A stretch of DNA of 37,764 bases from Verrucomicrobiota bacterium (GTDB taxonomy: Bacteria; Verrucomicrobiota; Verrucomicrobiia; Opitutales; Opitutaceae): positions 1 to 37,764 of the forward strand of contig CANIWJ010000026.1 of the NCBI GenBank assembly GCA_947471035.1, written 5' to 3'. The position numbers were made by a program, and so were the translations under genes. Within the stretch, counting starts at the first letter, position 1, and each line of letters begins with the position of its first letter. This document shows positions 31,674 to 37,764 of this stretch, piece after piece. The notes beneath the pieces are model-generated. The model saw only the letters and a program-made list of their open reading frames with translations, ran no database searches and was not told the DNA's origin.

Positions 31674-32588
31674 GTGTCCGCCACCGAAACCGCCCTCGCT
31701 CTCACCCCTGCGCAAATCGCGCTCGTCGCCGCCGAAGCCATCCTGCTTTTGACCGGCACGGTCTTGTTGCTACGCAAGCTGACGAAGGTGCGGGAACGCC
31801 TGTCCGGCCGCCTGCCGGTGGCGTTGGAGTGGTCGGCTTACAACGTAACCGAGGTCATTCTCACCGCCGCCTACACCCTGGGTGGCGGCGTGCTCCTGCA
31901 ACTCGCCGCCACCCAAGCCGGGGCAAAATGGTTCCCGCCGGCCAGTGACGGCTCGATGGGGCTTTTCCACGTGGTAGCCAGCGGCGCGTTTCAAATCGGC
32001 ATGCTGGCCGGCCTCGCCCACGCATGGTTCTGGCATCTCCGCCCGCGCCAGAAGGAAACCCTGGCCGACTACCCCATAGAGCCTACCTCGCCCCGCCGGC
32101 CCGAGCCCGGCCTGCCGCCCGACACCACTCGCAGGGCAATCGCGCGCGGTGCCCTTGCCTTTGTCACCCTGCTGCCGCTCGTCTGGGCGACAAGCTTTGC
32201 CTGGCAAGCCTTGCTCCCTCTCTTCGGCGTCGAACCGGAAGCGCAAGAACTCGTCACCCTCTTCGCCAACTCGGGCGACCTACCCGCCCTCGCCTGCATG
32301 ATCGTGCTGGCGGTGATCATCGCGCCGCTCACCGAGGAAACGCTTTTCCGCATCGGCCTCTTTCGCTGGCTCCGCTCTCGCACCCCGCGCGCCATCGCGT
32401 TGCTGGTGCCCGCGCTCACCTTCGCCGCGATGCACGGCAGCCTCTCGGTCTTTCTCCCGCTTGCGGTGCTGGCGATCGGACTGGCCCTGGCTTACGAGCG
32501 TGGCGGACACCCGCTCACCCCGATCATAACCCACTCCTTGTTTAACTTGCACACTATCGTACTGCTGCTGGCCGGTTTTCCCTCCTGA
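31674..32588 (+). CDS. CPBP-family intramembrane glutamic protease
   Basis: A 304-residue multi-pass membrane protein of the CPBP (CAAX/bacteriocin-processing) family. The C-terminal half has the catalytic EExxxR motif E221-E222-TLF-R226 in APLTEETLFRIGLF, then ALTFAAMHGS (second motif with His) and PIITHSLFNLHTI (third His). The N-terminal half has extra hydrophobic segments (AEAILLLTGTVLLL, AYTLGGGVLLQLA). Targets of such proteases range from peptide-precursor processing to immunity functions; nothing here suggests a bacteriocin. It begins with GTG at 31674. It is 4 bases from thiL. Confidence 0.92.
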   Translation: MSATETALALTPAQIALVAAEAILLLTGTVLLLRKLTKVRERLSGRLPVALEWSAYNVTEVILTAAYTLGGGVLLQLAATQAGAKWFPPASDGSMGLFHVVASGAFQIGMLAGLAHAWFWHLRPRQKETLADYPIEPTSPRRPEPGLPPDTTRRAIARGALAFVTLLPLVWATSFAWQALLPLFGVEPEAQELVTLFANSGDLPALACMIVLAVIIAPLTEETLFRIGLFRWLRSRTPRAIALLVPALTFAAMHGSLSVFLPLAVLAIGLALAYERGGHPLTPIITHSLFNLHTIVLLLAGFPS

Positions 32589-32592
32589 GAAC

Positions 32593-33537
32593 ATGCATCC
32601 CTTTTCGGACAACGCGGCCCTGACCATCGCCTCGCTCGGCGAACAAAAACTGCTGGCCAAAATCCGCCGCTGGCTCGGGGCCGCCATGCCCGCCGCGCCC
32701 CACGGCATGGGCGACGATTGCGCCGTGCTCCCGGCCTCGCCCAAACGCGGTGCCGGCCCCGCGCTACTTACCGTCGATCCCGTCATCTACGGCGAGCATT
32801 TCGACGACGCCATCGCGCCCCGCGCGGTCGGCCGAAAGCTCCTCGCGCGCAACCTCTCCGACATCGCCGCCATGGGCGGACACCCCGAAGCCGCCGTCGT
32901 CTCCCTCGCCCTCGACCCGCGCACCCGCCTCGACTGGCTGGAGGCGTTTTATCGCGGGCTGGCCGCCCTAGCCCGCCAACACCGCGTGCCCTTGGTAGGC
33001 GGCGACCTCGCCACCCATCGCGGGGGACTGGTCGCCTCGCTCACCTTGCTCGGCCGCGCCTCGGGCAAACGCGTGCTCACCCGGACCGGCGCGCGCGCGG
33101 GAGATTTTGTCGCCGTCACCGGTGTGCTTGGCGGCAGCCTCGCCTCCGGCCACCACTGGAAATTCACCCCGCGCCTGGCCGAAGGCCGCTGGCTGGCCGC
33201 CCGCCCCGAAGTCAGTGCGATGCTCGACGTGAGCGACGGCCTGGCCAAGGACCTGCACCACCTCGTGCCCGCCGGCGCAAAACCGATCCTGTTTTCCGAG
33301 CTCTTGCCACGACGCAAAGGCTGCGATTTGTGCGCCGCCCTGACCGACGGCGAAGACTACGAACTGCTTTTCACCGTGCGCGGCACCCCGGCCAAAGCCG
33401 CCCGCCTCGCCGCCGACTGGCACCACGCCTTCCCGCGCGTGCCGCTGACCATCATCGGTCGTCTCGCCGACCACGATGCGCCCGACTCCGGCGCGCTCGA
33501 TCTCGCCCCCTACCATGGCTTCGAGCATTTTAAGTGA
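32593..33537 (+). CDS. thiL: Thiamine-monophosphate kinase
   Basis: A 314-residue kinase of the ThiL/PurM fold that phosphorylates thiamine monophosphate to the active diphosphate cofactor. Motifs: HGMGDDCAVLP (D41-D42, metal/ATP), LARNLSDIAAMGGHPEAAVVSL, LVGGDLATHRGG, GLLG-like FVAVTGVLGGSLASG, LDVSDGLAKDL, and LTDGEDYELLFTV. Length fits the family. No thiamine-biosynthesis neighbours or TPP riboswitch are visible. Its 3' end overlaps the tsaE start by 23 bases. Confidence 0.95.
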   Translation: MHPFSDNAALTIASLGEQKLLAKIRRWLGAAMPAAPHGMGDDCAVLPASPKRGAGPALLTVDPVIYGEHFDDAIAPRAVGRKLLARNLSDIAAMGGHPEAAVVSLALDPRTRLDWLEAFYRGLAALARQHRVPLVGGDLATHRGGLVASLTLLGRASGKRVLTRTGARAGDFVAVTGVLGGSLASGHHWKFTPRLAEGRWLAARPEVSAMLDVSDGLAKDLHHLVPAGAKPILFSELLPRRKGCDLCAALTDGEDYELLFTVRGTPAKAARLAADWHHAFPRVPLTIIGRLADHDAPDSGALDLAPYHGFEHFK

Positions 33538-33955
33538 ACTGCGCGCCGGCATGATCACCGGCTCGGCGGAAGAAACCCGCGCCCTCGCCGCCCGCCTCGC
33601 CGCCGCCTTGCCCCCGGGCAGCACGCTCGCCCTGCACGGAGACTTGGGCGCCGGGAAAACCACCTTTGTCCAAGGCCTCGCCGCTGGTCTCGGCATAAAC
33701 GAACAAGTGACCAGCCCGACCTTCAACATCTTCACCCTGCATCGCGGCGCGGGGCGCACCCTCATCCACGTGGACGCCTACCGGCTGGAAGCGGGCGCGC
33801 AGCTGGAAGATCTGATGATCGACGATTTCCTAACCCCGCCCTGGTGGCTCGCCGTGGAATGGCCGGAAAAAGTCCCCGACTGGCTGCCTGCCGACGCCCT
33901 CCACCTCGATCTTACACACACCAGCGACCGTCGTCATCGCCTAGTGCTGCGTTAA
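33515..33955 (+). CDS. tsaE: tRNA threonylcarbamoyladenosine synthesis ATPase TsaE
   Basis: A 146-residue P-loop ATPase that works with TsaB/TsaD to make t6A at position 37 of ANN-decoding tRNAs. Walker A is HGDLGAGKTTFVQGL (residues 41-55), followed by TSPTFNI and IHVDAYRLE, then WWLAVEWPEK as in YjeE/TsaE. The start ATG 33515 is inside the thiL end; ATG 33551 would give 134 residues and is a real alternative, as no clear ribosome site precedes either. Coupling with thiL is common in bacteria. Confidence 0.93.
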   Translation: MASSILSELRAGMITGSAEETRALAARLAAALPPGSTLALHGDLGAGKTTFVQGLAAGLGINEQVTSPTFNIFTLHRGAGRTLIHVDAYRLEAGAQLEDLMIDDFLTPPWWLAVEWPEKVPDWLPADALHLDLTHTSDRRHRLVLR

Positions 33956-33977
33956 AAAACGCCCTACCCCGAACAAC

Positions 33978-34009
33978 AAAAAGCCCCCGGACGTGAATCC
34001 GGGGGCTTT
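33978..34009 (-). terminator. Intrinsic terminator between convergent genes
   Basis: AGCCCCCGGA pairs with TCCGGGGGCT around a 6-base loop. The minus-strand reading ends in TTTTTG, serving the 34032-35936 gene; the plus strand ends in a weaker TTTGCATTTT run and could also stop tsaE transcription. Probably bidirectional. Confidence 0.88.
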
Positions 34010-34031
34010 GCATTTTGAGAGTTTAACCAGC

Positions 34032-35936
34032 TTAAGCGGAGGGCTCGGGTGCGGCCTCGGAAGAGTCGGCGGGAGCCGCCTCGGCAACCGCTTGAGCCTG
34101 AGGTTTGACCTCGGGAGCGGGAGCCTCGGGGAAATTCTCCGGATCGACCTCGGTGGCTTCGATCTCGCGCTTGCGGGATTCGACCATCGGGGGCGGGCAG
34201 AACAGCGTGCCGTCCACAAACTCGGTCATGTAGCCTTCCTTGACCAAGTAGCGCAGGTCGCCCTTGAGCTTGGTGAGCTTCTCGATCTCGTCGGCGGTCA
34301 CGGGCACGGGTTCCGCACCTTCGACCGCAGCGGGACGCGCGGCCAAGCCAAGGTGTTTCTCGCCCAGCTCACTGCCCTTGACCATCGGATGCGCCTCAAC
34401 GTAGGCGATGAGCGCGGCCAGCGAGTCGGAGAAACTCTGGCCCGGCACGCGGAAGCGGCGCTTCACCGCGCACACGTAACTGACGCCCTTCGAGCCCTTC
34501 TTGAAGATGGTGAAACTCTCGCGGCGCAGGCGGCCGCGCAGGGCGTTGGCGGTATCCAGCGGGAAACGACGCTGGGCGGCGAGGGCACCCTCGACGGCGC
34601 GACGGATCTCGGTGTTGGCCGGGATGGTTTCGAGGATTTTACCTGGGAAACGCAGTTGCTCGACGCTGCGCACCACGCGATGGCGGGCCTCGGTAAGCAG
34701 ATACTGACGGGCCTCCTCCAACGAATCAAAGGAAGGCAGCGCGGCGGCGGGAGCCTCGGGCGCGGCGGCCTCGGTAACCACCGGCTCGACCGGGGCGGAC
34801 TCGACCGCAGGCGTCTCGGCAGACTCGGCGGGAGCGGCGGTGTCGCTCGTAGCTGCGGCAGCGGCGACGGCACCCTTGGGCGCGCGCACCGGAGCGGGCT
34901 TCACGGTGTAACGAACCGCCTTCTTCATCTTCTCCAGCCATTGGGCAACGACCTCGGGATCGCGCACGGTCTCGATCTTGGTCTTGTAGGCCTCAAGCGA
35001 CATGCGGACGTTGGCCGCGTGATGCTGGGCGAGGATCGAATTATAGAGATGATAATTAGGCGGGGCCAGCAGCGTGCCGGTGATGGAACAGCGGTTGACC
35101 ACCTGGAAATTTCCCTTGGGGGCTTCGACCTCGACCTCGGCGGTCTCGAAGAAGTTGCCCAGATGTTTTTCCAAAACGTGGGCGATGGCGGCGTCCTCGG
35201 TGTCGAAAGGCACGCCGTCCGGAACGGAGATGAAGAACGGAGCGGGCTTTACGCCGGGCGTGGCCGGAGCGGGCGCAGCACCTTCGGCGGAGGGAGCGGC
35301 GGGGCGGGCGTTGGGGGCGATACGCTGCACGACCGCGACGAAGCGGTCGTTTTTCTCGACTACCGAACGAGCGATGTAGAACAGCTCGAAGGTGCGGCAG
35401 GATTTGCGAATGGCATCGGCGAGGGCCTTGAAGCTGGCATCCTCAGGATAAAACGTGACGGTGAAAAACGGGCTGATGTAGGGACCAACCGGCTCGCGTG
35501 GAGGACCGCGGAAATCGCGCCGACCGGCATCGGGGCCACCCTCGCGGCGCTCGAAGCGGGGGCGATCGCCGCCGCGCGGACCACCGGGGCCACCTGGGCC
35601 GCCGGGACCGGCTGGACGATCAAAGCGACGTTCGCCGCCACCAGCAGGACGAACGGGACGGTCGCCGCCCTCGGGGGCAGGAGTGGAAGGCGCATCGCCG
35701 ACCGGTCCGGTGGTGGGGCGCTTAAAGTCTCGGCGATCCCGGCGCACCGGGGCATCGCCCTCGCGGCGGGGACGCTCGTCGCGGCGATCACCGCGCGGCG
35801 GGCCGCCAGGTCCGCCTTGGCCGGATTTATCCTGCACCCACGAGGTGCCAAAGCTGAAGCCTTGGAGTTGGGTCAAATCCAGTTTGTTGAGCCCGGGGGT
35901 GGAATCGGGCGTTTGCGGTGAGGTCGTCTCGTCCAT
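34032..35936 (-). CDS. Arg/Gly-rich (RGG-like) protein of unknown function
   Basis: A 634-residue cytoplasmic protein. Residues about 41-148 are a disordered region dense in Arg, Gly, Pro and Asp (GDRRDERPRREG, then repeated GGPGG, RRDFRGPPRE), as found in RNA-binding or condensate-forming proteins. A folded part begins near residue 150 (YISPFFTVTFYPED, FKALADAIRKSCRTFELFYIAR). A Ala/Pro-rich linker lies near 255-275, a second around 395-440, and the C-terminal portion (about 445-600) has helical segments AHRVVRSVEQLRFP-like and LRGRLRRESFTIF. It ends in a Pro/Ala/Glu-rich acidic tail. I recognise no family, and no enzyme motif is visible. ATG 35936 (MDETTSP) was chosen because the in-frame upstream extension does not look coded. 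It is flanked by terminators on both sides. Confidence 0.85.
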   Translation of the reverse strand: MDETTSPQTPDSTPGLNKLDLTQLQGFSFGTSWVQDKSGQGGPGGPPRGDRRDERPRREGDAPVRRDRRDFKRPTTGPVGDAPSTPAPEGGDRPVRPAGGGERRFDRPAGPGGPGGPGGPRGGDRPRFERREGGPDAGRRDFRGPPREPVGPYISPFFTVTFYPEDASFKALADAIRKSCRTFELFYIARSVVEKNDRFVAVVQRIAPNARPAAPSAEGAAPAPATPGVKPAPFFISVPDGVPFDTEDAAIAHVLEKHLGNFFETAEVEVEAPKGNFQVVNRCSITGTLLAPPNYHLYNSILAQHHAANVRMSLEAYKTKIETVRDPEVVAQWLEKMKKAVRYTVKPAPVRAPKGAVAAAAATSDTAAPAESAETPAVESAPVEPVVTEAAAPEAPAAALPSFDSLEEARQYLLTEARHRVVRSVEQLRFPGKILETIPANTEIRRAVEGALAAQRRFPLDTANALRGRLRRESFTIFKKGSKGVSYVCAVKRRFRVPGQSFSDSLAALIAYVEAHPMVKGSELGEKHLGLAARPAAVEGAEPVPVTADEIEKLTKLKGDLRYLVKEGYMTEFVDGTLFCPPPMVESRKREIEATEVDPENFPEAPAPEVKPQAQAVAEAAPADSSEAAPEPSA

Positions 35937-36094
35937 GCGGAATAAAATACAAAGCAGGCGGCGGGCCTGCGAGCGGTGTGAAGTGGCGGGTTTGGCGGAA
36001 ATCCGCTGCGGAAGGCAGCGGGATGGCGCAGCTTCACGACCACACACACGCAGGCAAGCCGTTTCCCAAAGCACTTGCGCAAGTGGTAAAAAAC

Positions 36095-36127
36095 AAAAAG
36101 CCCCCGGAGTTTAATCCGAAGGCTTTT
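36095..36127 (-). terminator. Terminator after tRNA-Leu
   Basis: On the minus strand AAAAGCC-TT-CGGA and TCCG-GG-GGCTTTTT form an imperfect hairpin with a six-base loop and a T-run, just beyond the tRNA 3' end at 36132. Confidence 0.7.
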
Positions 36128-36131
36128 AAAG

Positions 36132-36216
36132 TGGTGCCCAGAACAGGACTCGAACCTGCACGCCTTTCGGCACACGCCCCTCAAACGTGTGTGTCTACCA
36201 ATTCCACCATCTGGGC
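36132..36216 (-). tRNA. tRNA-Leu (anticodon GAG)
   Basis: Minus-strand cloverleaf of 85 bases with encoded CCA: acceptor GCCCAGA pairs with TCTGGGC; the D-arm has TGGAATTGGTAGACA; the anticodon stem CACGT pairs with GCGTG around loop TTGAGGG (anticodon GAG); a long variable arm GCCGAAAGGC identifies a class II tRNA; and the T-loop has GGTTCGAGTCC. Confidence 0.95.
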
Positions 36217-36401
36217 AAAGCTGCTACGAGAGGAAGGCGGAGAGAGACAAACGCCCCCGCAACTGACAAGCCCCAAAATTAGGGTTTCTCAGGGTTTTTC
36301 AAAACCAGCCCGGTAGGGTTGCCTCGCCTCGGCCTTGGGCAAGGGTCTCGGGGTTCCGATTTAGGCTAGTTAGCGGCACGTAGTCTGCTGCCCATAATAT
36401 C

Positions 36402-37229
36402 ATGGATAACACGCCCTCAAAAAGGAAACGCTCGTTCTTTGGGACGCTTTTAACGCTAGGTATTTTATCCGTCGCATGGGCGGCAACGACAGCCTGGGCG
36501 GGGGAGCCTTCGCCCGAAGACCTCGCCGAGCTGGCGACCTTGAAAGCTGAGCTCGCGAAAATCCAAGGCGCGGTGCGAACCACCAACGACCCGGCCGAGC
36601 ATGAACGCCTACAGAATCAACTCGATACGCAGATCGACACTTCCCTGGCGAAACTTTCCATGGACACACGCCCGTCCATGTCGGTGATGTTCAAGGTGGT
36701 GGTGCCCGCCCAGGCAGCGGTTAAGAAATACGTTAACTCCGCCCAAACCTTCTTTGGGGGTGATGACGCGAATTGGGCGACGCTGCGCAGCCAGACGGAG
36801 TTGACGGAGAGGCAGGCGCGTTTGACCCGCTTGATTGCAGCTGGGACGGCCCTGCGCACGCGACTCGACGATCTGGAAAACGACGCCATGAAAGTCATGC
36901 GCTCCATCGGTGAACTGCCACCCGCTCGGCGTATGGCGATCATGAACGGACTGGTCGGAGGCGCACTGCGGCCCCTGATCGATTTGCGCCCGCTACGTAA
37001 GATCGAGGGCGATTTGCTGGCGCGTTACGACGCCAGTTTTGCGTTGTTGAGTCGGTCCTGGGGGCAATGGAGCCTAGGAACGGGCGAGGGTTACTCCGCG
37101 ATCACTTGGACCACCCCTGAAAGCGAAAATGCGACCGAATGGAAAAAGTTGAGCGGTGAAATAGATACGCTGGTTGAAAAGCAGGAAAAGATCCAAGAAG
37201 ACCTCGCGTTAGCTGCAGTGGGAAAGTGA
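36402..37229 (+). CDS. Membrane-anchored or secreted helical protein of unknown function
   Basis: A 275-residue protein with a hydrophobic N-terminus (FFGTLLTLGILSVAWAATTAWA after a basic MDNTPSKRKR), either a signal peptide or a single anchor. The mature part is mostly long charged helices suited to coiled coil (LATLKAELAKIQGAV, then ERLQNQLDTQID; LTERQARLTRLIAAGTALRTRLDDLENDAM). A conserved-looking core is VMFKVVVPAQAAVKKYVNSAQTFFGG. No enzyme motif. It ends in another helix (EIDTLVEKQEKIQEDLALAA). Its composition is less C-biased than most of the window. Family not recognised. Confidence 0.82.
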   Translation: MDNTPSKRKRSFFGTLLTLGILSVAWAATTAWAGEPSPEDLAELATLKAELAKIQGAVRTTNDPAEHERLQNQLDTQIDTSLAKLSMDTRPSMSVMFKVVVPAQAAVKKYVNSAQTFFGGDDANWATLRSQTELTERQARLTRLIAAGTALRTRLDDLENDAMKVMRSIGELPPARRMAIMNGLVGGALRPLIDLRPLRKIEGDLLARYDASFALLSRSWGQWSLGTGEGYSAITWTTPESENATEWKKLSGEIDTLVEKQEKIQEDLALAAVGK

Positions 37230-37375
37230 ACTTTAACGGAATCGCCGGAACCGGCGTGCGTTCCCCATGATAGATGAATGTACGGGGAACGCGGTGTCTC
37301 AAGAGCGTCCGATTTTACGCGTAATCGTTCGTTCTCTTTTCACTTATTAAGTGCCTGGAAACATGATGATTTCAG

Positions 37376-37513
37376 TTACCTTGCGTAGGCGCCAAGGAAG
37401 ATAAAGTCGAGCAGCTCGACCATGTCGCGGACGAGCAGCAAAGGCAGTTCAGAGCTTAGTTCTACTTTGTTAAAGTGCGCCAAAAGCCCTTGGAAATTGG
37501 CCGGGGACGGCCA
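37376..37513 (-). pseudogene. Possible 3' remnant of a minus-strand gene
   Basis: The minus strand has an open stretch of about 45 codons ending in TAA at 37378-37376, whose last part reads VRDMVELLDFIFLGAYAR. The sequence is protein-like (hydrophobic and acidic alternation), but it is cut upstream by a stop inside the REP-like unit. It might be the tail of a gene displaced by repeat insertion. Coding bias in GC-rich DNA could give the same impression. Confidence 0.2.
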
Positions 37514-37634
37514 ACCCTACACTTCCAACGGGCAAAATGGCCGGTTTCTTTTGTAGCGTTGGCCGTCCCCGGCCAAAAAAAGGTGAAGCGCACATGCGGT
37601 GGAAACTTCTCCACAAGGTTTAACAAAGTAGAAT
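37462..37634. repeat. Nested inverted-repeat element, about 173 bp
   Basis: The outer arms are TTCTACTTTGTTAAA near 37460-37474 and its exact complement TTTAACAAAGTAGAA near 37619-37633. The inner arms are the TTGGCCGGGGACGGCCAA-CCCTACA unit at 37497-37522 and its inverted copy, with one difference, at 37552-37576. A third pair, GTGCGC/GCGCAC, lies between. It looks like a MITE or REP doublet; no transposase frame is present. Confidence 0.65.
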
Positions 37635-37669
37635 TAGAGCCTATCCGGCTAACCAATGGAGTGGCGTTG

Positions 37670-37764
37670 AGCAGGAAAGCGGGTTCGGCCTAGGCGGCCG
37701 AGGCGGAGGTGGGCCAGAGGCCCATGCCGCCTCGGACAACGCAGGCCCAACCCGCTTTCCCGCT
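37670..37764. repeat. Long stem-loop at window end
   Basis: Arms 37670-37690 and 37744-37764 are complementary at 19 of 21 positions. A second inner hairpin pairs CCGAGGCGG at 37698 with CCGCCTCGG ending at 37735, and TGGGCC with GGCCCA around a 3-base loop AGA. The structure may extend past the window. Confidence 0.6.

Larger units (their letters stand above)
37230..37764. other. Repeat-dense non-coding end of window
   Basis: No gene is seen here. It holds a perfect 9-base inverted repeat GCGTTCCCC..GGGGAACGC at 37258-37292 (17-base loop, no T-run), a minus-strand open stretch that may be a gene remnant at 37376-37513, a nested inverted repeat at 37462-37634, and a long hairpin at 37670-37764. 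Confidence 0.6.

Noticed and set aside
33993..35921. 642-residue plus-strand frame opposite the Arg/Gly-rich gene
   Set aside because: It is the antisense of a biased sequence. It begins inside the terminator region and lacks any recognisable domain.
37462..37693. Two short open frames (64 and 72 residues) in the final repeat region
   Set aside because: They read through the inverted-repeat arms on both strands and have no ribosome site or conserved motif.

Overview
The window looks like chromosomal DNA of a high-GC Verrucomicrobiota bacterium, most plausibly Opitutales/Opitutaceae. This is inferred from gene content (beta-grasp type-II glutamine synthetase, a shortened YdbH-YnbE-YdbL locus, several secreted TPR-like proteins without clear relatives) and from the C-rich wobble usage of most genes. 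I see no rRNA, CRISPR array, phage block or intact insertion sequence. There are about 36 protein genes, two tRNAs, four good intrinsic terminators and several repeat elements.

Layout. 1-989: 3' part of a glycogen synthase gene. 990-1487: non-coding, with palindromic repeats. 1488-10009: a tightly overlapped seven-gene operon encoding an ECF sigma factor, a membrane-anchored probable anti-sigma factor, and then secreted proteins: one unknown, a CsgG-like protein, another unknown, a 1344-residue CsgG-like/TPR/hydrolase fusion, and a secreted alpha/beta hydrolase. This is my best candidate for an undescribed system. 10361-14620: a fused ABCG-type exporter, a small lipoprotein and a 703-residue secreted helical protein. 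14624-16142 (minus): an AEC transporter and a Spy-like periplasmic protein. 16324-20096: a zincin-type metalloprotease, a SYLF protein, a PtsN-like EIIA and two tandem CorA channels. 20131-21341 (minus): an HDOD protein and a tiny membrane protein.

21437-24218 is a three-gene natural-product operon (methyltransferase, FAD oxidoreductase, type III polyketide synthase). It is followed by queD (minus) and a nitrogen block: glutamate dehydrogenase, tRNA-Gln and, in the opposite direction, glutamine synthetase with a good sigma-54 promoter candidate. 27574-29362 has a minimal kinase-like protein, a PP2C phosphatase and a gamma-glutamylcyclotransferase-like protein. 29398-31265 (minus) is a ydbH-ynbE-ydbL operon for envelope phospholipid transport. 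31400-33955 holds a small acidic protein, a CPBP protease, thiL and tsaE. 34032-36217 (minus) holds an Arg/Gly-rich protein and tRNA-Leu. 36402-37229 encodes a membrane-anchored helical protein. The last 500 bases are dense in inverted repeats, and one repeat unit is shared with the 1.1 kb region.

Themes. Many products act in the cell envelope: several lipoproteins or secreted proteins, an exporter, a phospholipid-transport bridge and a sigma-factor regulon. Assignments rest on reading the translated sequences by eye; no database search was run.
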